Below the pieces are notes generated by a model, which saw only the letters and a list, made by a program, of their open reading frames with translations, was not told the DNA's origin and made no database searches. 32,332 nucleotides of DNA from Flavobacteriales bacterium (GTDB taxonomy: Bacteria > Bacteroidota > Bacteroidia > UBA10329), in the NCBI GenBank assembly GCA_021739625.1, contig JAIPBJ010000033.1, positions 1 to 32,332 on the forward strand, written 5' to 3'. Shown piece by piece: positions 1-6,701 of the stretch. Both the position numbers and the translations under genes were made by a program. How positions within the stretch are numbered: position 1 is the stretch's first letter; every line of letters starts with the position of its first letter.

Positions 1-19
1 GTTCCGCGAGCCGTTCGGG

Positions 20-275
20 AATACTCACGAGCAACGGGGGGGTGCTCCCGAGCACTGGAGGAGTACTCCCGAGCACCCGGGGAGTACTCCCGGGCACTGG
101 GGGGGTACTCCCGGGCACTGGGGGAGTACTCCCGAGCACCGGGGGAGTGCTCCCGAGCAACGGGGGAGCACTCCCGAGCACTGGAGGAGTACTCCCGAAC
201 ACCGGAGGAGTACTCCCGAGCATCAGTCGAGTACTCTGGAGCCTCTTCGGAATTCTCCCAATGAACGGGTCGGTG
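20..275. repeat. 21-bp palindromic tandem repeat array, 12 units
   Basis: The anchor word CTCCCG (or a one- or two-base variant) recurs at 24, 45, 66, 87, 108, 129, 150, 171, 192, 213, 234 and 255, so every interval is exactly 21 bp and there is no indel. A typical unit reads AGTACTCCCGAGCACCGGGGG. Unit junctions form GGGAGTACTCCC, a perfect 12-bp palindrome, and inside the unit CCCG and CGGG can pair across AGCAC. The last two or three units decay. Because 21 is a multiple of 3, long repeat-peptide reading frames appear; I regard these as artefacts. There are no spacers, so this is not a CRISPR array. It may continue to the left of the window. Its function is unknown. Confidence 0.9.
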
Positions 276-278
276 TCA

Positions 279-335
279 TACAACTCAAAGAACGAGCTCC
301 AAAGTTGTAGAACTGTATCGTATTGACAGTCAATA
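279..335. repeat. Two inverted repeats in the spacer after the 21-bp array
   Basis: TACAACT at 279-285 pairs with AGTTGTA at 303-309 across 17 bases. TATTGACAGTCAATA at 321-335 is a perfect 7-1-7 palindrome. Together with another 7-1-7 palindrome at 462-476 they occupy the 215-bp stretch between the tandem array and the first gene. They could be protein-binding sites or RNA hairpins. No known operator was recognised, and otherwise I see no gene in 276-490. Confidence 0.5.
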
Positions 336-461
336 TGTTTGTGCTGGCAGAAAAGTACCGGCAGTTTTGTAGGGGTAGCCGCGCGAGAACCCGCGCCAAT
401 GCAGGCATCCTATTTTCAGGGAAGGGGCAGCTTGGCCAAGCCGCGCAAGCGTGTGTCGCAG

Positions 462-476
462 GAGCTTGACAAGCTC
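462..476 (+). promoter_or_regulatory. 15-bp palindrome just upstream of the first gene
   Basis: GAGCTTGACAAGCTC is a perfect palindrome with 7-bp arms and one central base. It ends 23 bases before the ATG at 500 and 14 bases before the alternative GTG at 491, a position suitable for an operator or a 5'-UTR hairpin. It has the same 7-1-7 geometry as the palindrome at 321-335 and shares the core TTGACA. A regulatory role is inferred from symmetry and position only. Confidence 0.35.
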
Positions 477-499
477 TATTCTTCAACGAGGTGTGCAAC

Positions 500-856
500 A
501 TGGGCCACTGCACCGTGCGCGAAGACCTGCAGGGCCTCGCACGCCTGTGGCGGCTCCTGCTGGTGATGGGCCGTGAGGAGTTCGAACGCTACCTGCGCAA
601 CAGCCGCCCGTTCTTTCGCAGCCATCAACCGCACTACCGCTTGGAGCGCACCGTGCATGCGTGGATCGAAGACCATTGGCGACTGAAAGCGGCCGATGCC
701 CTGCGGACATCCTATGAAAAGCTGCACACGGCCCTGCTCACCTTTGCGCAGGAGGGCATTGTGGGGGCCGATGAGCTGCGTATATGGGCGCAGGGCCATG
801 CCGATAGGCTTCCGATGCGGGAGGTGTACAGGGCACGCTGTGCGATGGCGGCCTGA
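500..856 (+). CDS. Unrecognised small protein (about 118 aa)
   Basis: I do not recognise the family. The frame has the strong third-position G/C preference seen in the real genes here, which the opposite-strand frames lack, so I believe it is coding. The product is soluble-looking, rich in Arg, Leu and aromatic residues, mostly helical, with no signal peptide or membrane segment. It begins MGHCTVREDLQGLARLW and ends near YRARCAMAA. ATG at 500 is chosen because GAGGTG lies six bases before it; GTG at 491 is possible. The frame is closed by a TGA at 467. The preceding +1-shifted frame (through KPRKRVSQELDKLY, about 438-479) also looks protein-like, so an N-terminal frameshift is possible. It converges on ppk1, with only 17 bp between the stop codons, including the self-complementary GGGGCCCC. 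Confidence 0.5.
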   Translation: MGHCTVREDLQGLARLWRLLLVMGREEFERYLRNSRPFFRSHQPHYRLERTVHAWIEDHWRLKAADALRTSYEKLHTALLTFAQEGIVGADELRIWAQGHADRLPMREVYRARCAMAA

Positions 857-873
857 GGGGGCCCCGTGCAGTC

Positions 874-2943
874 TCAGTCCTTTTTCTCTCCCAACAGTAC
901 CCTGTAATACTCATACATCGCCAAGTGGCTGTCCACCTTGGGGCCGCGTGTCCTGCGGTAGGTGTTCTGCTGTTCGGGATCCAGGATGCGGGTCTTCACA
1001 TTGTCCCTCAATTGAATGTCTATCATGGCACGGATCTGTTTCTGGATCGCGGGCGAATAGATGGGACAGGCCACCTCGCTGCGCATGTCGAGGTTGCGGC
1101 TCATGAGGTCTGCCGAGGTGATGTAGTACTGTTCATCGCCTGCATTTCCGAATATGAAAATGCGGCTGTGCTCCAGAAAACGCCCTACGATGCTGATGGC
1201 CGTGATGTTGTCGCTCAGGCCCCGCACCCCGGCCTTGAGCGAGCACATTCCCCTCACGATCAGCGTCACCTTCACGCCTGCCGCACTTGCCTCATACAGG
1301 CGGTCTATCATGTGGCGGTCCACAAGATTGTTCAACTTGATGATGCAATAGGCCTCTTGTCCGGCCTTGGCCAATGCGATCTCCTTGTCGATGAGGGCAT
1401 AGATGCGGTTGCGCATGAAGAAGGGCGACACCAGCAGATGCTGGTATTCTCCCACCTCGAAATTCCGCTCGAAGAATCGGAACATGGTCGCCACTTCGGA
1501 TGTCAGCCGCTCGTCCGAAGTGAACAGACTGTGGTCGCTATAGACCCGCGATGTGTCCTCGTTGAAATTGCCGGTTCCGATGCGGGCATAATACACCTTT
1601 TTGGCGCCCTCAATGCGGGTAACAAGTAGCAGCTTGCTGTGTACCTTGAGTCCGGGAACCCCGAAGATGACCGTTGCCCCCGCGTCCTGCAGTTGCTGCG
1701 ACCACATGATGTTGTTCTGCTCATCGAAACGGGCCTGCAGCTCCATCACGGCCGTCACTTTCTTGCCGTTGCGAATGGCATTGATGAGGGCACTCACCAC
1801 CATGCTCTTCTTGGCAGCGCGGTAGAGCGTGATCTTGATCTCCTTCACCTTGGGGTCGATGGCCGCTTCGCGCAGCAGATCGAGCACCGGATAGAACGAA
1901 TGGTAGGGATAGCAGAGCAGCACGTCCTTCTGCTTGAGCACCTTCATCACACTGCCGCCCTGCGGAAGGTCGGGATGGGACAGGGGCTTCAGTTTGGTGA
2001 AACGTGTGCGCTTACCGCCCACATTGGGAAAATTCATGAAATCCTTGAAATTGTGATAGCGGCCGCCCGGAATGAGGCTGCTGGACGAGGTCACCTTCAT
2101 GGCCTTCATCAGCATCTCGCGCATCTCCTTGGGCATTTTGGCATCATACACGAATCGCACAGGTGTTCCTTTGCTACGCTGTTTGAGGCTTTTCTCCAGC
2201 TTCATCAGAAGGCTGAGCGACACGTCCGTCTCCATATTCAGTTCGGCATCGCGCGTCAATTTTATGTTGAATGCCTCGAAGGTATCGTAGTCGGATGTTC
2301 CATATATGTTGCCGAGCGAGAACCGTATCACGTCATCCAACAGAATGATATAGTTCTTGTCGCCCTCCTTTGGAAGCACAATGAAGCGGGGCAGCACGTG
2401 GGTGGGCAGTTCTATGAGGCTGAACCGTGGCTCCCGCTTGCCTTTGCTGGCCGACAGGCGCACCATCAGATACACCGACTTGTCGCGCAGATAGGGGAAT
2501 TCGGGAGCAAGGTCGAGCATGATCGGCACCAGATTGGGCTGCACCTCCTCGATGAAGTAACTGCGCACGAATTTCTCCTGTGCCTCATTCAGCTGCGTTT
2601 CGTTGATCACATGGATCTGATGGCCTTTCAGTTCGGCCAGCAGATTCTGATAGATCCGGTCGAACAGCCGCTGCTGTTCCACCACTTCTCTGTTCACCTG
2701 CGCCAGCACATCCTTTGGAATGCCGAGGAAGATGTCGTGCGCCTCTTTCCTGATGCCGAGCATCCTTTTGAGCGAGGCCACACGGACTCTGAAGAATTCA
2801 TCGCGGTTGTTGCTGTAGATGCCCAGAAAGTGGAGGCGCTCCACAATGGGCACCGCTGGATCCTCGGCCTCTTGCAGCACACGGTGGTTGAATGACAGCC
2901 AGCTCAGTTCGCGGGCCACATAGCGTTGGCGGAAATCGGTCAT
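874..2943 (-). CDS. ppk1: Polyphosphate kinase 1
   Basis: PPK1 reversibly makes polyphosphate from the gamma-phosphate of ATP. The 689-aa product has the whole family layout: an N-terminal domain starting near RYVARELSWLSFN, a helical head domain, and two phospholipase-D-like catalytic domains. The histidines of VHSKLLLV and LEHSRIFIF fall at residues 435 and 592 from the chosen start, the same numbers as the autophosphorylated and second catalytic histidines of the E. coli enzyme (688 aa). The metal/ATP region ARFDEQNN is also present. ATG at 2943 is chosen over an upstream ATG at 3009 because the extra 22 residues run through the end of sixA and the family starts here. The start overlaps the sixA stop as ATGA, which implies translational coupling. 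Confidence 0.97.
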   Translation of the reverse strand: MTDFRQRYVARELSWLSFNHRVLQEAEDPAVPIVERLHFLGIYSNNRDEFFRVRVASLKRMLGIRKEAHDIFLGIPKDVLAQVNREVVEQQRLFDRIYQNLLAELKGHQIHVINETQLNEAQEKFVRSYFIEEVQPNLVPIMLDLAPEFPYLRDKSVYLMVRLSASKGKREPRFSLIELPTHVLPRFIVLPKEGDKNYIILLDDVIRFSLGNIYGTSDYDTFEAFNIKLTRDAELNMETDVSLSLLMKLEKSLKQRSKGTPVRFVYDAKMPKEMREMLMKAMKVTSSSSLIPGGRYHNFKDFMNFPNVGGKRTRFTKLKPLSHPDLPQGGSVMKVLKQKDVLLCYPYHSFYPVLDLLREAAIDPKVKEIKITLYRAAKKSMVVSALINAIRNGKKVTAVMELQARFDEQNNIMWSQQLQDAGATVIFGVPGLKVHSKLLLVTRIEGAKKVYYARIGTGNFNEDTSRVYSDHSLFTSDERLTSEVATMFRFFERNFEVGEYQHLLVSPFFMRNRIYALIDKEIALAKAGQEAYCIIKLNNLVDRHMIDRLYEASAAGVKVTLIVRGMCSLKAGVRGLSDNITAISIVGRFLEHSRIFIFGNAGDEQYYITSADLMSRNLDMRSEVACPIYSPAIQKQIRAMIDIQLRDNVKTRILDPEQQNTYRRTRGPKVDSHLAMYEYYRVLLGEKKD

Positions 2944-3434
2944 CCTTTCATGTTCTTTGGAAACAGTGAGAATATCACCTGTCCCTGGGTGTTTCTTATT
3001 TCGGCCCACGGGCCGGAAAGTCCAATGGAATAGGCCCCGCAGGTCGGAAGGTTGTCCAACGTGTCGGGCAGGAGGCGGTTGATGAGGTTGGTGAGCGATG
3101 GGTTGTGCCCGAAAAGCATGAGATGCCCGATACTTTCCGGCATGTTGCCAAGGACCTGAAAAAGCTGCTCGGTACCGGCCTGATAGATGCGGTCGTTCGA
3201 TTCGATGCGCTGCTGTGGGAAATCGAGCTTCTTTGCGATGATGATGGCCGTGTTGATGGCCCGCACGGCAGGACTTGTGAGGATGAGGTCGGGAAATATG
3301 CCCCTGTCCCTCAGTGCATCTCCCATGGCAAAGGCGTTCTTCACGCCCTTCGGGCTCAAAGGACGGTAGAAGTCCTCCACCTCGGTCAAATCCCAGCTTG
3401 ACTTGGCATGGCGCACGATGGTCAACTGCTTCAT
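2940..3434 (-). CDS. sixA: SixA-type histidine phosphatase
   Basis: A 164-aa branch-1 histidine phosphatase. The catalytic RH pair is at residues 8-9 in TIVRHAKSSWD. The second conserved histidine is in LMLFGHNPS near residue 109, and the LTSPAVRA segment carries the conserved arginine. Members of this family remove phosphate from phosphohistidine proteins (E. coli SixA acts on a phosphotransferase protein); the substrate here is unknown. Its stop overlaps the ppk1 start by four bases, so the two are co-translated, suggesting a role connected with polyphosphate or with phosphohistidine turnover. The gene begins 86 bp after btrH on the same strand. A weak -7-like TACTTTCG lies upstream at 3452-3459 without a convincing -33 box. 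Confidence 0.88.
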   Translation of the reverse strand: MKQLTIVRHAKSSWDLTEVEDFYRPLSPKGVKNAFAMGDALRDRGIFPDLILTSPAVRAINTAIIIAKKLDFPQQRIESNDRIYQAGTEQLFQVLGNMPESIGHLMLFGHNPSLTNLINRLLPDTLDNLPTCGAYSIGLSGPWAEIRNTQGQVIFSLFPKNMKG

Positions 3435-3520
3435 CCTTGAAGAAATTCGCCCGAAAGTAGGGTTTAACGGGTTGTGGAGGTTGTCATTAACACAAGGTTA
3501 ACAGACCGAAGGGTTCCGGT

Positions 3521-4531
3521 TCAGAGTTTCACTTTCATCAGCCTTGCGAAGAAATCCCTTTCCCGATGGCCGCATCGGTCCACAATGTCGGCCAAATGGT
3601 CGAACGAGCCGCCATGTCCATCGCGCCCTTTCACGGTGCGGCCGGCCTCGTAGGCAAAGCTGCGCCACAGGTCTCCTATCTCGGTCATCTCGGCCGCCAT
3701 GGGAACCAGTTCGGGGATGTTGTAGGTGTCGGCATACTCGCGCAGAAAGGCGGCATACATGAAACGGAAACCACCGCCCCCCGTGCCGATCTCCTCCTGC
3801 ATGCGCACCACCTGGCCCAGATAGAGCTTGCTTTTGCGATCGCCCTGTTTGGCCGGCCATTGGCGCATGTGCTTTGCCAGATAGTTGATGGATCTTCCCC
3901 CGAACAGCGGTACCGGGATGGTGGCCATGTCCTTGGCTGTCTGGGTGATGCCCTTGATGGCCGCCTTGCGCAGATCCACGCCCGCAGGCACACTGAGCGG
4001 ATAATACATCCGGCCGTTGGTGTTGGGCATGCCCTTGGCAAAACGCGCCCTTACAAGGGCATTCGGTGCTATGGTGGTCACATCCTCCATCACGGGGTCG
4101 CTCACCAGATAGTCGTTGCCCTGCCGGCCATAGATTACGATGTTGTGCGCATTGAAATGGAAGCGGAACGCCTTGGGCAGATAGGGCAGGTAGAACACAC
4201 TGGTGAGCATACCTACCGGCAGACCTTTCTCAAGCGTTTCGTCCAGTGCGCGCATGGCCTTCTCAGGACTTCGGAAACTCTGCCGCTGCACTTCGATCCC
4301 TGTGCGTTTTGTGAACTTGCGGAAGATGTCGCCCGGCAGGTTGCGATAGCTCGCCACTGGGATGCCGCCCACTTTGAGGAACGGGAAATAGCTGAAGAAA
4401 AGCCCCGAACCTATGCCGAACGCCATAGGTTCGCTCACCTCCAGACCGTGGTGATGCATCAGATTGGATATGACCCCGGTCTCGCAGTGGGCCGATTGGC
4501 GGTGTTCGAAGGGAATGAGAATGTCAGGCAT
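3521..4531 (-). CDS. BtrH N-terminal domain acyltransferase-like protein
   Basis: A 336-aa protein of the BtrH_N plus DUF4872 type. BtrH of butirosin biosynthesis transfers an acyl group from an acyl carrier protein to an aminoglycoside amine, using a cysteine-peptidase-like fold. A plausible catalytic triad is visible: Cys16 in SAHCETGVISN, His129 in FNAHNIVIYG and Asp145 in LVSDPV. The C-terminal half (about 185-336) matches the DUF4872 layout, with GGGGFRFMYAAFL. ATG at 4531 gives MPDILIPFEHRQ, the usual family start, and overlaps the upstream gene by 8 bp (ATGCCTGA), so the two are coupled. In this set it is the best candidate for moving a fatty or aryl acyl group from a carrier protein onto the resorcinol product. 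The substrate is inferred, not seen. Confidence 0.8.
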   Translation of the reverse strand: MPDILIPFEHRQSAHCETGVISNLMHHHGLEVSEPMAFGIGSGLFFSYFPFLKVGGIPVASYRNLPGDIFRKFTKRTGIEVQRQSFRSPEKAMRALDETLEKGLPVGMLTSVFYLPYLPKAFRFHFNAHNIVIYGRQGNDYLVSDPVMEDVTTIAPNALVRARFAKGMPNTNGRMYYPLSVPAGVDLRKAAIKGITQTAKDMATIPVPLFGGRSINYLAKHMRQWPAKQGDRKSKLYLGQVVRMQEEIGTGGGGFRFMYAAFLREYADTYNIPELVPMAAEMTEIGDLWRSFAYEAGRTVKGRDGHGGSFDHLADIVDRCGHRERDFFARLMKVKL

Positions 4532-4937
4532 TCGGGCTGCTGTCAACGGTCTTCAGTTCATCTGCGGTTATCTGGAACACGTCCGCATAGCGCTGCAGCG
4601 TGGAGGCGCTCAACTTTGAGAATGCAGCAGGCCGCATGTGCCACCACACCCTCAGGCGGGTCATGTCCATGTAGGACGACAACATGCCTATGTCCATAAG
4701 GTTCTTCTCCATGTGAAATCGCAAGGGCGAACTCTCGCCCCGCAGGAATTTCTGACGGGCGCTCTCCACGCGCTGGTTGATGTCGTCCCAGGCCTGCTCC
4801 ATCACCACGTTCTCCGGCTCCCAGCCCACGCTGCCCACCTTGTCAAAATGGCCTTCATCGTCCACGGCATATTTCACCACACGGAACTTGCCTTCCAACA
4901 GCTTGCCGTCATCCTGAGGAACATCTTCTTTCTTCAT
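4524..4937 (-). CDS. Conserved hypothetical protein, 137 aa, upstream of btrH
   Basis: A soluble 137-aa protein without signal peptide or membrane segments. It has an N-terminal part with KYAVDDEGHF and SVGWEPENVVMEQAWDDI, then SSPLRFHMEKNLMDIGMLSSY, and a C-terminal stretch LSASTLQRYADVFQITADEL that resembles the last helices of an XRE/Cro-type helix-turn-helix (residues about 107-128). From memory, similar proteins accompany BtrH-type genes in Bacteroidota pigment clusters, but I cannot verify this here. Translational overlap with btrH (8 bp) suggests a stoichiometric partner or adaptor. DNA binding is possible because of the HTH-like tail, though the rest does not look like a standard regulator. 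Function unknown. Confidence 0.8.
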   Translation of the reverse strand: MKKEDVPQDDGKLLEGKFRVVKYAVDDEGHFDKVGSVGWEPENVVMEQAWDDINQRVESARQKFLRGESSPLRFHMEKNLMDIGMLSSYMDMTRLRVWWHMRPAAFSKLSASTLQRYADVFQITADELKTVDSSPNA

Positions 4938-4980
4938 GGAATGGCTTTTAGCTGCTGGCCTTTAGCTGTGAGCGGCATTG

Positions 4981-5009
4981 GAACTTTGAACCTGAAACCT
5001 TGAACATCA
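4981..5009 (-). repeat. Dispersed stop-codon element, copy A
   Basis: Read on the minus strand this begins TGATGTTCAAGGTTTCAGG and continues to position 4981. Its first three bases are the TGA stop of the hotdog gene. It matches the element at 20628-20656, which starts at the ftsX stop, in 27 of 29 positions. The remaining spacer to 4938 contains a doubled phrase (TTTAGCTGCTGGCC, then TTTAGCTGTGAGC on the plus strand), another short low-complexity word. Confidence 0.8.
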
Positions 5010-5462
5010 GTGCGGTGCATCACTCAAAAAAACCTTCATCTCGCATGATGCCAGCAGTATATCTCCACTGAAAACCTCGCCCAGGATGACGGTCATGTTG
5101 CCTATCACATTCAGTTCTGTGATGGTGGTGTGCAATACTTGTCCCACCACGGGAAGGGCATGCACCTCGAACTCCTTCAGAGCTGCGATGAAGCCTAAGG
5201 GCGGTCTTGAGGGCCCTGCACCTATTGGCATCAGTGCGTAAGCATATCCAGCGCGGATGGCTGAGCTTTGGGCGATGTGCTCAATGAGACCGGAAGGCAG
5301 CAGTCTCCCATCACGGACGAAAAGATTGCCTTCTTCAACAACAAATTCCGCCCTCGATGCCCTGGAGTTGTGCCTCAGCAGCCCATGCACCATCACGATC
5401 GGTTCGCGCTGGGGGATGAACCGTGTAACATCCGCGCGTTCTATGAGAAGTTTCTGCGCCAT
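5007..5462 (-). CDS. Hotdog-fold 3-hydroxyacyl-ACP dehydratase-like protein
   Basis: A 151-aa protein with the FabZ/ApeP-like pattern. It opens with RFIPQREPIVMVHGLL (compare the family LPHRPPMLLLD region) and has a central helix LLPSGLIEHIAQSSAIRAGY with the expected acidic residue Glu61 and AQ. A strand-rich second half ends at MKVFLSD. The GHFP histidine of FabZ is not evident, as in the aryl-polyene ApeP group, so dehydratase activity is likely but not certain. ATG at 5462 (MAQKLLIER) is chosen over a frame that opens further upstream inside darB; it leaves 20 bp after darB. It probably supplies an unsaturated acyl intermediate or dehydrates a ketoreduced one in the same pathway. The stop codon coincides with a dispersed repeat. 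Confidence 0.8.
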   Translation of the reverse strand: MAQKLLIERADVTRFIPQREPIVMVHGLLRHNSRASRAEFVVEEGNLFVRDGRLLPSGLIEHIAQSSAIRAGYAYALMPIGAGPSRPPLGFIAALKEFEVHALPVVGQVLHTTITELNVIGNMTVILGEVFSGDILLASCEMKVFLSDAPH

Positions 5463-5482
5463 GCCGCGAAGGTAGTGCGGCC

Positions 5483-6622
5483 TCAGCACACGGTCATAAG
5501 CGCATAGGAATAAGAGAATCTTGCGCTTTCGGGCACCATCAGCAGGAGCTTCTGTCCGACCTTGAGCCGGCCCGAATGGAAAAGTTCTTCCAGAATAAGG
5601 TATATGGAGGCCGACCCCACGTTGCCTACATTGGTGAGATTGGTGAACCATTTCTCTTCGGGAATCTCCATGCCGCGTCCCTTGAGTTCGTCAAATACCT
5701 TCTCCTTGAAGAAATTGGATGAGAGATGCGGCAGGAACCAATCGACCGTGCCGATGTCGAAACCACGTTTCTCGCAGATCTCCTGTAGGAACTCGCCCCC
5801 AATGGGAACGATGTTCATGCTCAGGAGCTTCACATCCTGTTTCATGCTGAACACGGCCTGATCGACCCATTGCTGTGGTGTGAACTGTTTCCAGCTTTTG
5901 AGCTGGCCGTCCTCGGTCTTGCCCGATGAGGAGTACATGCAGGTGTCCATGCGATGGGCGTATGAGCGGCCATCGATCCACTCGATCTTCAGCGAGATCC
6001 CATTTCTGTTCGGCTCCCTGCGAAGGAGTGCCGCACCGGCACCGTCAGAGAGCATCCAACGGAGAAAGTCCTTTTCAAAACCGATGGCGGGATTCTGTTT
6101 CAGGGCCTCCAGTTTCGCCTGCTCATCGCCACTTTCGAAAAGATGGGCCATCATCATGGGCGATATGAGCTCTGACCCGGCCGTGATGGCACTGTCCGAT
6201 TCACCTGCCAACAGGCTGAGGAATCCGTATTTCATGGCATGAATGCCAGAACAGCAGGCTCCCGAAGGCGACATGAGCTCGGCAGGGAAGTCGAGCAGAC
6301 CGTGGACCATGGCCGTGTGCGATGGCAATGTCTGATCGGGGGCGCTGGTGCCGCACGCGATGATGTCCACATTCCGGATGCGGAACTCTTCGCTGTCGAG
6401 TCCCTTGATGGCATTGACGGCCATCTGGGCGTTGCTGTAGTGAAGGTTTCTCTCGCGGTCAATGGCGTAATAGCGCTGTTGGATGCCATTGTTGCGCAGC
6501 ACGATGGCCCGTGACCGTGAAGGGTTTCCCCCGATCATGCCCAGATAGGACTCCATCTCCTCGTTGGAAACAGGCCCATGGGGCAGGAATTTGGACAGTG
6601 CTGTGATATATACTCCGCTCAA
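5483..6622 (-). CDS. darB: DarB-like beta-ketoacyl-ACP synthase III family condensing enzyme
   Basis: A 379-aa thiolase-fold condensing enzyme. The triad of the KAS III family is intact: Cys124 in SPSGACCSGIHA, His299 in DWFLPHLSSNFF and Asn334 in TNVGNVGSAS. In dialkylresorcinol pathways DarB joins two acyl thioesters and closes a cyclohexanedione ring; the neighbour DarA aromatises it. The adjacent DarA-like gene, rather than the sequence alone, favours DarB over a housekeeping FabH. At 379 aa it is longer than typical FabH (about 320), which also fits. Start MSGVYITALSKFLP matches the usual family opening. A strong promoter lies 38 bp upstream, so the downstream genes can be expressed without darA. 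Confidence 0.85.
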   Translation of the reverse strand: MSGVYITALSKFLPHGPVSNEEMESYLGMIGGNPSRSRAIVLRNNGIQQRYYAIDRERNLHYSNAQMAVNAIKGLDSEEFRIRNVDIIACGTSAPDQTLPSHTAMVHGLLDFPAELMSPSGACCSGIHAMKYGFLSLLAGESDSAITAGSELISPMMMAHLFESGDEQAKLEALKQNPAIGFEKDFLRWMLSDGAGAALLRREPNRNGISLKIEWIDGRSYAHRMDTCMYSSSGKTEDGQLKSWKQFTPQQWVDQAVFSMKQDVKLLSMNIVPIGGEFLQEICEKRGFDIGTVDWFLPHLSSNFFKEKVFDELKGRGMEIPEEKWFTNLTNVGNVGSASIYLILEELFHSGRLKVGQKLLLMVPESARFSYSYALMTVC

Positions 6623-6660
6623 CTTGCTTGGCTCGAATGAGGTTGACCTGATAAGGCGCG

Positions 6661-6691
6661 CAAAGGTAGGTGCGCATAAGGTTCAGGCAAA
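6661..6691 (-). promoter_or_regulatory. Bacteroidota-type promoter for darB
   Basis: On the minus strand TTTG (6691-6688) is followed by exactly 19 bases and then TACCTTTG (6668-6661). This fits the Bacteroidota -33 TTTG / -7 TAnnTTTG consensus perfectly. It sits between the darA stop (6702) and the darB start (6622), outside both genes. Confidence 0.75.
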
Positions 6692-6701
6692 GTGACCTGT
6701 G

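Noticed and set aside
20-275. CRISPR array
   Set aside because: Units follow each other without unique spacers and no cas genes are nearby. The same holds for 16069-16460.
42-326. 94-aa frame of GVLPSTG heptads
   Set aside because: It is generated by the 21-bp repeat, which is open in several frames; there is no conserved sequence outside the array and no start context.
1639-2895. 418-aa open frame antisense to ppk1
   Set aside because: Histidine-rich shadow frame of a clear ppk1 gene.
2943-3009. Longer N-terminus for PPK1
   Set aside because: The extra residues run over the sixA 3' end and would shift the catalytic histidines away from the family positions.
3452-3459. Promoter for sixA-ppk1 (TACTTTCG)
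   Set aside because: One mismatch to the -7 consensus and no TTTG/TTG at 19 bases; too weak to list as a feature.
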